A stretch of DNA of 64,000 nt from Dyella subtropica (lineage in GTDB: Bacteria; Pseudomonadota; Gammaproteobacteria; Xanthomonadales; Rhodanobacteraceae). A program made the translations under genes and the position numbers. Under the pieces are notes generated by a model. It was not told the origin of the DNA. It did not search any database and saw only the letters and a list, made by a program, of their open reading frames with translations. The stretch is from assembly GCF_026283965.1 (NCBI RefSeq), contig NZ_JAPDPD010000013.1:99418-163417 (forward strand). Direction: 5' to 3'. Shown here piece after piece: positions 25,338 through 33,060 of the stretch. How positions within the stretch are numbered: position 1 is the first letter of the stretch; every line of letters starts with the position of its first letter.

Positions 25338-25982
25338 ATGGCAACCAATGTCATTCCCCGCGCTACCGAATCCCGGCCAAGCGGGCTTAGCCGTATGCCC
25401 TTGAGCGTTACAGCCGTACTGATCGCCTGGTTCCTGCTCGTCGTATCGCTCGGTTCGGCTGGCGCATTCGTCGGCCGTCCCGGCATGCCGCCCTTTGGCA
25501 TTGCCATCGGCGTCGCTACACCGCTGTTGCTGTTCTTTGCGTGGCTGCGGCTCTCGGAGTCCTTCCGCCACTTCGTTCTCTCGCTTGATCTTCGTCTTAT
25601 TGCGGCCATGCAGGCCTGGCGATGGGCTGGCCTGGGCTTCCTCTTCCTCTATGCGTACAACGTGCTGCCCGCCATGTTCGCCCTGCCCGCTGGCATCGGC
25701 GATATGGCCATCGGCATCACCGCCCCCTGGATAGCCGTCACTCTTGCGCGTCAGCCCGCCTTCGCCGCCAGCGCCGGCTTCATCCGCTGGAATGTGCTTG
25801 GCATCATCGACCTGGTGGTGGCGCTCAGCCTGGGCACGCTGAGTGCCACGCTCACCACAGGCGCTCCTGGGGAAATCAGCACCGCGCCCATGGCGTCACT
25901 GCCGCTGCTGCTGATTCCAGCATTTCTCGTGCCGTTGTTTCTGATGCTGCACGCGGCGGCGTTGATGCAGAGTCGGCGGTAA
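25338..25982 (+). CDS. Multispanning membrane protein controlled by HxlR
   Basis: 214 aa from the ATG at 25338, with AAGGAGAG 5 nt upstream; longer in-frame starts would read through the operators. About six hydrophobic helices (for example AVLIAWFLLVVSLGSAGAF, GIAIGVATPLLLFFAW, LLLIPAFLVPLFLMLHA) with short loops. No catalytic motif seen. The family is often annotated only as a hypothetical membrane protein. The divergent HxlR gene and shared operators suggest a stress-inducible role. Confidence 0.75.
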   Translation: MATNVIPRATESRPSGLSRMPLSVTAVLIAWFLLVVSLGSAGAFVGRPGMPPFGIAIGVATPLLLFFAWLRLSESFRHFVLSLDLRLIAAMQAWRWAGLGFLFLYAYNVLPAMFALPAGIGDMAIGITAPWIAVTLARQPAFAASAGFIRWNVLGIIDLVVALSLGTLSATLTTGAPGEISTAPMASLPLLLIPAFLVPLFLMLHAAALMQSRR

Positions 25983-26017
25983 CCCATCGCTGAGCAGGCT
26001 GAACCGCGGGGCGCTTT

Positions 26018-26953
26018 TCACCGCGTACGCAAGATCGACGGCGGCATTCCCAGCAGGCGCTGAAAACTGCGGCGCATGCGCTCGGTATCGCCGAACCCGC
26101 ACTCGGTCGCGACGCGATGCAGCGAGGCCGCGCCGCTTTCCAGTGCGGCGCGCGCTGCCTCCACCCGCAACTTTTCTACGGCCTTGGCCGGCGTGAGGCC
26201 GGTCTCCGCCAGGAAGGCTCGCGCGAAGTGGCGCGGGCTCATGCAAGCATGCTCGGCCAGGTCGCCTACATGGTGGCGCGCGCTCAAGTGGCGGCGCACA
26301 TGATCGAGCAGCGGCCTGAAGCGGCCTTGCGCGGAGTCCATCTCGATCAATGCCGAGAATTGCGACTGCCCGCCCGGCCGCCGATAGTAGACGACGAGCT
26401 GCCGCGCCACCGCGCGCGCGATGCGCTCGCCGAGGTCCTCGGCGACCAGCGCCAGTGCCAGGTCGATGCCGGCGCTGATGCCCGCGCTGGTCCAGATGCT
26501 GCCGTCGTTGACGTAGATATGGTCGACTTCCAACTGTACTTGCGGGAACTGGCGTGCGAACTGCTCGCTACGGTACCAGTGAGTCGTGGCGCGCTTGCCG
26601 TCGAGCACCCCGGTGGCCGCAAGCAGCAAGCTGCCCGTGCACGCGCTGGTCACGCGCGCGCCGCGCTTCGCGCAGCGTTGCACGAAGCGGCGCGTGCGCG
26701 CGTCGGTCATGGCGGCATCGACGCCGTCGCCGCCGGCCACTAGCAAGGTGTCGACCTGACTCGCTGGCGGCAGACCCTCGCAGGCCCAGCGCACGCCCGA
26801 CGAACTGCGCACCAGGCCCGGCTGCGCGGCCACGATCCGCAGCGCGTAGTACCCGTCCCGATAGCGGCTCGCCACTTCGAACGCGGCGATAGGCCCCGCC
26901 GCATCGAGCAGTTGGAAGTCGGGATAGACAAGCACCGCTATACGGTGAGACAT
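26018..26953 (-). CDS. GlxA-type AraC regulator with DJ-1/PfpI domain
   Basis: 311 aa. Residues about 1-190 form a DJ-1/PfpI-like sensor (IAVLVYPDFQLLDAAGP, VDTLLVAGGDG, VTSACTGSLLLAATGVL with the nucleophile-elbow cysteine near residue 104). The C-terminal about 90 residues are an AraC double HTH (VGDLAEHACMSPRHFARAF and VATECGFGDTERMRRSFQRL). Such proteins regulate adjacent catabolic or stress genes. Divergent, with 89 bp between starts, from the isonitrile-hydratase-like gene, its probable target. Confidence 0.9.
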   Translation of the reverse strand: MSHRIAVLVYPDFQLLDAAGPIAAFEVASRYRDGYYALRIVAAQPGLVRSSSGVRWACEGLPPASQVDTLLVAGGDGVDAAMTDARTRRFVQRCAKRGARVTSACTGSLLLAATGVLDGKRATTHWYRSEQFARQFPQVQLEVDHIYVNDGSIWTSAGISAGIDLALALVAEDLGERIARAVARQLVVYYRRPGGQSQFSALIEMDSAQGRFRPLLDHVRRHLSARHHVGDLAEHACMSPRHFARAFLAETGLTPAKAVEKLRVEAARAALESGAASLHRVATECGFGDTERMRRSFQRLLGMPPSILRTR

Positions 26954-27042
26954 GGCAGAAAACGTGGGATATAGGACATTGCTGCCGCCAACTTAGATCG
27001 CGATGCTGCGAGGCGTCAACCGACTCCAGCGAGATCCGCGCC

Positions 27043-27729
27043 ATGACCGCCTCCCCATTCATCATCGTTTTCGCGCTGTATGACCGCGTCACCCAGCTCG
27101 ATTTCACCGGCCCCCACGAGGTGTTCTGGCGTCTGCCCGGGGCGCAATGCGTGGTGGCCTCTGCCAACGGCGGCGACATCCAGGCCGACAGCGGCCTCAC
27201 GATCACCCACGTGCAGCGGCTGGCCGACATACCGCACGCCGACCTCTTGTGCGTGCCCGGCGGCTTCGGCGTGATCGAGGCGATAGAAGATGCTGATTTC
27301 ATGCGCGAAGTGCGCCGGCTGGCGGGTGGCGCCCGCTATGTCACCTCGGTGTGCAACGGGTCCGTTGTGCTTGGCGCGGCAGGGCTGCTCCGCGGCAAAC
27401 GCGCGGCCTGCCACTGGGCCTGGCGCGACCTGCCGCCGCCGTTCGGTGCAATTGCGGACGAGGACCGTGTGGTGCAAGACGGGTATCTCATCACCGGCGG
27501 CGGCGTCACCGCGGGCATCGACATGGCACTTTCGGTGATGGCCGACATTGCCGGCGTCGCGCATGCGCAGTCGGTGCAGCTCGGTATCGAATACGCGCCG
27601 GCGCCGCCGTTCGACTGCGGGCGCCCCGAGCGAGCGCCGCCGCCGATCCTCCAGGCAGTAACGACACGGCTGGACCGGCTGCGCCCGGATCGCCATGCGG
27701 CGGTGCAAAGGGTTGCGGAGAAACTTTGA
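27043..27729 (+). CDS. DJ-1/PfpI protein, isonitrile (isocyanide) hydratase-like
   Basis: 228 aa. The DJ-1 fold carries Asp20 (QLDFTG) and Cys104 (TSVCNGS), at the spacing of catalytic Asp17/Cys101 in Pseudomonas isonitrile hydratase, which converts isonitriles to N-substituted formamides. Other family blocks are CVPGGFGV, GLLRGKRAACHW and LITGGGVTAGIDMAL. Divergent from a GlxA-type regulator that carries the same fold, a common pairing. The substrate in this organism is not known. Confidence 0.85.
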   Translation: MTASPFIIVFALYDRVTQLDFTGPHEVFWRLPGAQCVVASANGGDIQADSGLTITHVQRLADIPHADLLCVPGGFGVIEAIEDADFMREVRRLAGGARYVTSVCNGSVVLGAAGLLRGKRAACHWAWRDLPPPFGAIADEDRVVQDGYLITGGGVTAGIDMALSVMADIAGVAHAQSVQLGIEYAPAPPFDCGRPERAPPPILQAVTTRLDRLRPDRHAAVQRVAEKL

Positions 27730-27786
27730 GGGGTGAATGGGTCTGCCTTGTTGCCGGCAATGCCCAGCGAAATGGTGACCCCGTTC

Positions 27787-28152
27787 TTATAGTTCGCCCA
27801 CCAAGGGTGCAGGCACGTCAATATGGCACGTCGCCCTCATGTTTCCAGGCGGATATTCAGGCGGATATACGTCGTTGTATCTAATCCAGCCACTTCTAAG
27901 GGCAATCTGCTGTTCAATGGTTGCCCACTGGCCGCCGTAAGCAGCGGGATAGACTTCTAGTTCGAGATTATCCAAAAGCTTCGGGCGAAATGTCACGCCG
28001 CCAAACAGTGCAATTCCGGAGAGAGGCGCAAGGAGATCTCCGCGTGGGTCGAAATAGACGCCCTTAGCAATGAAAGTAACTTCCCCACCTTCTTTTAGAA
28101 AGCGGGCAAATTCTTCCTCTGTGGGATACCTGTACAGGTGGTTCCAAGTCAC
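27787..28152 (-). CDS. Small hypothetical protein coupled to copy B
   Basis: 121 aa. It starts with GTG at 28152, overlapping the stop of the upstream gene (GTGA), so translation is probably coupled. Soluble, acidic and aromatic (YPTEEEFARFLKEGG, GVYFDPRGDLL, LELEVYPAAYGGQWATIE). No family recognised. The pair resembles a toxin/immunity or chaperone/partner arrangement, but that is speculation. The equivalent partner is missing beside copy A at 22592. Confidence 0.55.
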   Translation of the reverse strand: MTWNHLYRYPTEEEFARFLKEGGEVTFIAKGVYFDPRGDLLAPLSGIALFGGVTFRPKLLDNLELEVYPAAYGGQWATIEQQIALRSGWIRYNDVYPPEYPPGNMRATCHIDVPAPLVGEL

Positions 28153-28748
28153 GGCACCACCGTGCTGATGTCTTCGACATACACCAACTCACACGCGCCG
28201 TTTCCGGTGTCTTCGCGTGTCATCGACGTATGCCACTGCCAACCATCCGGCCGGCTGGCATCGACAAGAAATCCCTCCAAATGCACTAGCTGCCCCGGAC
28301 GTATCCGCTCCAGCGAATGACGGACCATGTCGTCGGAAGGGATCATGTGCATATTGGCGCTGGAGGTTTCGATATCGCGCCGCGGAATCGGAAACTCCCG
28401 AACGCTCCAGTAATAGAAGCGATTGGATTGGCTGATGCTGATCTTTGCCAACACGGCGCTGTCGGACATGCGCCCCCAGCCAAGCGCGAGATCCACCGGG
28501 GCAAGCGAGGCGCCGGCATCGTAGCGATAGTCTTCCCGTGAAAGAACACGGGCAGTCAACTCGAAGCGAGCACGTGTCGTGAGGGTTACGTCACCTCGCT
28601 GTAGTTGCGTGCCGTGATCGATATCGACCTGTTGAGGTGCATCCGGCGCAAGTATCCCCGGCGCCTGCTCCACTGGCCGCTGCCGCCACCAGTGAAGCGC
28701 GCCCCAGCCGATCAACAGAAAGAGAAATGCCAGCCCCCACTTCCGCAT
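28149..28748 (-). CDS. Membrane-anchored hypothetical protein, duplicate copy B
   Basis: 199 aa, about 94% identical to the product of 22592-23191 (differences include Q2R, V5G, T20W, L39Q and a cluster at SVREFPIPRR). Same single N-terminal membrane helix and periplasmic beta-rich domain. It overlaps by 4 bp with the downstream 121-aa gene. The high identity across 5.5 kb points to recent duplication or gene conversion. Function unknown. Confidence 0.65.
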   Translation of the reverse strand: MRKWGLAFLFLLIGWGALHWWRQRPVEQAPGILAPDAPQQVDIDHGTQLQRGDVTLTTRARFELTARVLSREDYRYDAGASLAPVDLALGWGRMSDSAVLAKISISQSNRFYYWSVREFPIPRRDIETSSANMHMIPSDDMVRHSLERIRPGQLVHLEGFLVDASRPDGWQWHTSMTREDTGNGACELVYVEDISTVVP

Positions 28749-28924
28749 AAGTGCTCAATACCTCACTGGCCGCAGCGACATAAGGGCCGCGCGCCCAAAT
28801 TTGCCTTCGTCTTCGACAGGAGCGCCACTCGTAACAGACTATCCCTAGGGCCGAAGCTATTGATCTTGACCGATTGATTACCGGCCAAGATCACCACCAA
28901 TGACCCACAACGCCCAGCGCGCTG

Positions 28925-29383
28925 TCAGATATCCCGTGCTCTGCTCTCCGCCCCTGGAAGTGCGGGAGGCGCCACTTCAGCTTCGGCCATGAAACGGTGA
29001 TAGGCGAAGTTGCCCCGCACGCCGCTGATAAAGCACAGCAGCAGAATGATGCCGAGAAAGATGCCGAAGCGCATCGATTCCGGCTGCGTGACGATCTGGA
29101 AGATCTTTTCGATCACGAACAAGCACAGCCCGGCGATCGCGAAACCCTTGGATCGCGCGTGAATACGCCATGCGATCACCGCAAACAGCACCGCATCCAG
29201 ATAAGCCGAGGGGTGGATACCTGCAATGCCGGCAGCAGTGAAGATGCTGACGGTCGCCATGATGGCCGTTACGACGGCACAAAATACGGCGGCCCACATG
29301 CCTTGATTGGATGCTTGAACAGCGTCGGCGACATTCCCGAACGTCGGCCAGTACCAGCGTACCGGCTGATTGCGACTTGCCAT
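28925..29383 (-). CDS. Four-helix inner-membrane hypothetical protein
   Basis: 152 aa with about four hydrophobic helices (WAAVFCAVVTAIMATVSIF, AYLDAVLFAVIAWRIHA, GFAIAGLCLFVIEKIFQI, IFLGIILLLCFISGVRG) and a short proline-rich cytoplasmic tail. The start is at 29383 with an AGGGGAAA purine run upstream. This is the layout of small conserved inner-membrane proteins of unknown function. Confidence 0.65.
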   Translation of the reverse strand: MASRNQPVRWYWPTFGNVADAVQASNQGMWAAVFCAVVTAIMATVSIFTAAGIAGIHPSAYLDAVLFAVIAWRIHARSKGFAIAGLCLFVIEKIFQIVTQPESMRFGIFLGIILLLCFISGVRGNFAYHRFMAEAEVAPPALPGAESRARDI

Positions 29384-29478
29384 GTTTTTCCCCTGTGATG
29401 TGACGGCTCCCCTCGCCGCGCCTAAAAGCTAGCACGGCGGCCAGGCGGTGGCTTGGTGTGCCTCTTCAGGGTCCTGCT

Positions 29479-29556
29479 TGGCGTCGAATCTCAGCGGCAC
29501 ATTGTTTCCGCCTCCCTTGCCCGTCCCAGTGGGACGAGCAAGGGAGGGAGCGAATT
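29479..29556. repeat. MITE-like repeat, truncated copy
   Basis: Starts with the family end GCGTCGAATCTCAGC. The inner part is a compact palindrome, CCCTTGCCCGTCCC and GGGACGAGCAAGGG. Lies 40 bp downstream of the outer-membrane protein stop codon on the other strand. Confidence 0.55.
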
Positions 29557-29596
29557 GCCTCCGCTCCCTCTGCTACAAACGTGTCAGCCGCAGCAA

Positions 29597-30196
29597 TTAC
29601 CGGCTGATGAAACGGTACTCGAGCATGCCGGACACCAGCACCGGGCTATTGGTGCCTCTAAGGAAGCGATTGGACTTGGCCTGGTAACGATCAACATTCA
29701 CACCGACGCTGAGCTGCGGGGTAATGTCATAGCCAAGCCCGCCGCCGAAGTACAGGTTGGTGTCGTTGGTCGTTGCTTCACCGACGTAGGAGCCCTGCGC
29801 TGTCAGCTTCGACCGGGAGAAGAACACACCCAGTCGCGCGCTGACGTACCAGTTTTCGGCAAAGGTCCAGCGACCGTTGGCGCCCAGCGTCCAGCCCGAG
29901 ACATTGAGCCTCAGTTTGAGGGGATACCTGGAATCCCCATTGACCCATCCATTGAACTCGGGCCTGCCCAGGTCGACATACCCCGCCTCCACGCCCCAGG
30001 TATCACGCCAGCGATAACCTGCATTGAGGTTGTAACCCCAACTGTCCTTATCGGTGAGACCGGAAATGTTGGAGTGCGACATGCCCGCACCCGCATTGAC
30101 AAAGAAGTGGCTGGGATCCGCGTCACCGGCGTGCGCAGCAAACGAAGAAACAGCCATTGCCGCGCCCAGCGACGCAGCCAGAAACAAGTGACGCAT
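29597..30196 (-). CDS. OmpW/OmpA-like eight-stranded outer-membrane beta-barrel
   Basis: 199 aa with a signal peptide of about 23 residues ending AAHAG. Alternating hydrophobic strands (HFFVNAGAGMSHSNI, GYNLNAGYRWRDTWGVEAGY, LNVSGWTLGANGRW, WYVSARLGVFFSRSK, LYFGGGLGYDITPQLSVGVN) and a terminal aromatic MLEYRFISR are typical of small barrels in the PF13505 group. The terminal phenylalanine is three residues from the end rather than last. Role probably structural or small-solute passage; unproven. Confidence 0.8.
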   Translation of the reverse strand: MRHLFLAASLGAAMAVSSFAAHAGDADPSHFFVNAGAGMSHSNISGLTDKDSWGYNLNAGYRWRDTWGVEAGYVDLGRPEFNGWVNGDSRYPLKLRLNVSGWTLGANGRWTFAENWYVSARLGVFFSRSKLTAQGSYVGEATTNDTNLYFGGGLGYDITPQLSVGVNVDRYQAKSNRFLRGTNSPVLVSGMLEYRFISR

Positions 30197-30985
30197 GAAT
30201 ACCTATCCCTAGTGAGTTTGAAATGCGCTCATGGCGCGACATACATCCCATAGCAGGCCATGTTGCGCCCACTCATTACCTTGTCCACATCTCCATGGAT
30301 CAAACAAAAACCACCATCAACATTCCGCACATCCGTTCCGCGCAAAGCACGACGCCCAGATGCATCGCCTAGAGCGACACTCCCGGTATTCGACACCTGA
30401 TATACGAACGCCCGCCGTCGCGGGCTGCGAATCGCGCATGATCACCCGCACCTTCTATGCCGCCAGCTTCTGCTGGAGCAGACCGTACTTTGGTTCCGCG
30501 AACTGACAAGCGTAGAAAAGCCGTCCACCTGGCTCAAATCGCATTCCCTGCTCCCTCGGATTGATTGCTGAACACGGGCTTCGGCGGCAGACATTAGCAG
30601 CATGCGTGGAGGTGCGCGAGTGAGCTTGTGCACAGTCCGCGGGCCATCCTGGAGGCCACCCGTCCAGCCAACGGGTTCGGCTAGGACGCTTGGATGATCA
30701 CTGCGGATTGAGCCACTCGCAACGATCGAGGATCGATGTGAAGTTCGTCGGTGCTTAGGGCCATAGAAGTAGCGACTCGGCCTTTCTTCCTGGGATGCGG
30801 TTACTGGTTAACTACTCCCGCCCTGTATTTCGAAATATGGCAACCTGACCCTTTCTTTGTTCTGCCCGCCGGACTAAGGGGTTTGGGTCTTAGCTACCTC
30901 GACCCTTGAGGCTTGGCCTTGAAAGTCCAACCCGGGTTTTCGACCCGCTTCTTCCGCGAACTCAGATTTTAGTACCGTCAATTTG
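30197..30985. other. 789-bp region without a supported gene
   Basis: Only short, unconvincing frames. The right end (30840-30960) contains phrases such as AAAGTCCAACCCGGGTTTT (30922-30940), related to text at 32463-32482, and CCTGACCCTTT-like remnants. It looks like debris of mobile or rhs-associated DNA next to the Rhs cassette. Confidence 0.4.
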
Positions 30986-31363
30986 CTATTCGATACGGCG
31001 TTTTATCACGGGATCGTAAAAACCGTAAACGTGAACGATGTAATACACCTCACTCGGCCTCGAGCTAGCTGCGAAGCAGTTTGGAATAAGCACTTTTAGT
31101 TCTTGCCATCCCCACCACTGCTTTCGAATCCATACTTGATACTCCTTTGCGGAAACGTCCTCGTCTGGGTTTCCAAGAGTTTGGTGAACCTCCCCCAAAG
31201 TCATGGAGAGCAAGGCTTTGTTCCATGACAAAGGCGCATTCGCCGCGTAAATATGCGAGACCATCGCCGGGTAAGCGTATCGCCACGCCAAAGCCATGGT
31301 CGCAAGTATGACCATGGCCATCAAAATGAACCGCCTTCTTCCGTTACTTAGCTGCATGTGCAT
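30986..31363 (-). CDS. Membrane-anchored BamE/SmpA-like protein, candidate Rhs immunity
   Basis: 125 aa. An N-terminal membrane helix (FILMAMVILATMALAWRYA) is followed by a periplasmic domain with the SmpA/BamE-like phrase LLSMTLGEVHQTLGNPDEDV and aromatic strands (YQVWIRKQWWGWQELKVLIP). Its start overlaps the 3' end of the Rhs toxin frame by 16 nt, the usual place for a cognate immunity gene. A periplasmic anchor fits a toxin that attacks peptidoglycan. Immunity function is inferred from position and topology only. Confidence 0.6.
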   Translation of the reverse strand: MHMQLSNGRRRFILMAMVILATMALAWRYAYPAMVSHIYAANAPLSWNKALLSMTLGEVHQTLGNPDEDVSAKEYQVWIRKQWWGWQELKVLIPNCFAASSRPSEVYYIVHVYGFYDPVIKRRIE

Positions 31364-31890
31364 CGCTTATATACTGGAGTGCCTTGCGGTGATGTTGTCG
31401 GATCCCATGGCCATCCGGTTTCATGGGCGCCCGTAGCCGTCCCCGCTCCAATGGTCGATTTTCCTGGCACCTTAACAATCGCAACATGCCCAGAAGCATC
31501 AGAATAATGGTGCGAAACGGCAACGATATCACCAGGCTGTGGTGTGGCGACGACCGGAAAATGCGGGATGTCCTTTGTCGGGTCCGCCCAATCGCCCGCA
31601 CTTATCGGCTCACCAAACCCCAGCCATCTTTTTGGCCCTACACCGGTCCCGCTCAGCATATCTCCAACAAACGTATTGCATTTATTCGTATTGGGACCGG
31701 GCGCGTGATCGCCTGCGTAGGAATAGACAGAGGCCAGATTTGGCTTGCTTGCCGTGGCTTGAGCGGTATTGAGAACATTGCTGCAGTCACAGAGCCCCAA
31801 GGGATCGATGTAGCCCAGCGGATTCCCTCCCACGTAGGCATACGTGTTCAAGCCAACCCGAGGGTCGGAGTGCTGTTCTTGTAGAGCTAG
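31348..31890 (-). pseudogene. Truncated Rhs protein: core end plus NlpC/P60-like C-terminal toxin
   Basis: The readable part starts with the end of an Rhs core (DPRVGLNTYAYVGGNPLGYI, then the DPLGL cleavage signature). About 140 residues of toxin domain follow: catalytic-type Cys in NKCNTFVGDML, a PGDIVAVSHHYS strand, and His in ASGHVAIVK, as in NlpC/P60 or CHAP peptidoglycan amidases. Upstream of 31890 the frame is open to 32166 but no longer encodes Rhs, so more than 1000 residues of core and any secretion domain are missing. Either an orphan rhs C-terminal module awaiting recombination, or a remnant. The immunity candidate overlaps downstream. Confidence 0.7.
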
Positions 31891-31933
31891 ATGCCCAACC
31901 TGGGTTTCGGCTCCCAGCGAAATGGTGGCGGGT

Positions 31934-32389
31934 TCAAATCCTGGTTGCTGTGGAAGTGAACCTAAAATCCTCAAGCTGCCTTTCGATCTGACGGCAGGTA
32001 GGACAGTAGAAAACCGTGCCATGGGTGGTGCCCTCAACCCAACAGGGACCCTGCACGAATGAGTTGGCATAAGGGCAACTACTCCGATACGACGCCTCGC
32101 CATTACTCGCTGGAGCAAAAGTCCCGTAAATGATCGGAACCGAATCCTCAGTAAGCTCGTCACCATGCAAATGGCAGTAATTGAAGATGCTCAGGGAATC
32201 CTCAAGCGACAGCTTCGGCATGGATAACTCTTTGCAGAGCTTATCGATCATCCTCTCCTGCCAGTAGAAGAGGCGCCCCTTTGTGCGAGACTTGAAATGA
32301 AGACTGGCGAGAAATCTATGCGCATCCTCCTCTCCGAGGATGCGATGAAGTTCCGATCGAATGAAATCCTTATCGAACATGCGAAACAT
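31934..32389 (-). CDS. Soluble hypothetical protein, possibly a displaced immunity gene
   Basis: 151 aa, no signal or membrane segment. The N-terminal half is charged and helical (DKDFIRSELHRILGEEDAHR); the C-terminal half has spaced cysteines (SSCPYANSF, GPCW, YCPTC) that could bind zinc. It lies between two 28-bp direct repeats that are also found in the Rhs remnant, so it probably belonged to an earlier toxin/immunity module. A second start 9 nt downstream is possible. No family recognised. Confidence 0.5.
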   Translation of the reverse strand: MFRMFDKDFIRSELHRILGEEDAHRFLASLHFKSRTKGRLFYWQERMIDKLCKELSMPKLSLEDSLSIFNYCHLHGDELTEDSVPIIYGTFAPASNGEASYRSSCPYANSFVQGPCWVEGTTHGTVFYCPTCRQIERQLEDFRFTSTATRI

Positions 32390-32549
32390 CAGGAAACCTC
32401 AGGGTCAGAGTGCAGTTCTGGTAGAGCTTGCTCTGAATGTCAAACATGACCCGGGTTTCTTTAAAGTCCAACCTGACCCGGGATTCCGCAAGTCACTTGA
32501 GCGTGCATTGAATGTCGAAATGATCACGCGATAACATTGCCGTTCGCAG

Positions 32550-32888
32550 TCAATCGCCCCATATGAGGCTCGCAACAAAGCTGAAGAAGGCGAGCAATTG
32601 GATAGCTATCGCAACACGCAACATCACTACTCGCCGTACCACGGATGTTGGCGCCGAGCATAGATATAAGACTTTCCAGCGCAATGGCCCTAGGCGATAA
32701 ATCGCTTGATCGAGAACCGGCGTAAAAAGGGCCTCTGCATATTTTGGATCGGCCGATGTAATCGCCCTCCAGCTCGCACCTGCCAGGACAAGCACTGCAA
32801 GCCAACTGACGACGGAGGCACAGGCAAAGATTGTAGTTAGCACCATTTTGAGATCGACAGAAAGAAACAAGAAGCAGCCATTTGTCAC
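32550..32888 (-). CDS. Small two-helix membrane protein
   Basis: 112 aa starting at a GTG, with an internal ATG at 32846 as an alternative. Two hydrophobic segments, near residues 15-37 (VLTTIFACASVVSWLAVLVL) and 87-110 (VAIAIQLLAFFSFVASLIWG), flank a soluble loop. No family recognised and no clear ribosome binding site. The position in Rhs-associated debris suggests an orphan immunity or effector-related gene. Confidence 0.4.
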   Translation of the reverse strand: MTNGCFLFLSVDLKMVLTTIFACASVVSWLAVLVLAGASWRAITSADPKYAEALFTPVLDQAIYRLGPLRWKVLYLCSAPTSVVRRVVMLRVAIAIQLLAFFSFVASLIWGD

Positions 32889-32908
32889 TCAAAAATACGA
32901 GAATATGT

Positions 32909-32957
32909 GGTCAGAGATATTTTATAGACTTATTCTCTTCGATAAATGTCTCTGACC
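32909..32957. repeat. Short inverted-repeat element A
   Basis: GGTCAGAGA and TCTCTGACC are perfect 9-bp ends around a 31-bp AT-rich interior. A related element lies at 34099-34139. Confidence 0.5.
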
Positions 32958-33060
32958 CCTTTATTTTGACCCCTTTATTTGCCCGGACGACGAAATGGTG
33001 ACCCGGGTTTCCAGACCCGGGTTTCCACGGACTCCGATTCCCGGACCTCATCCGGCCAGC

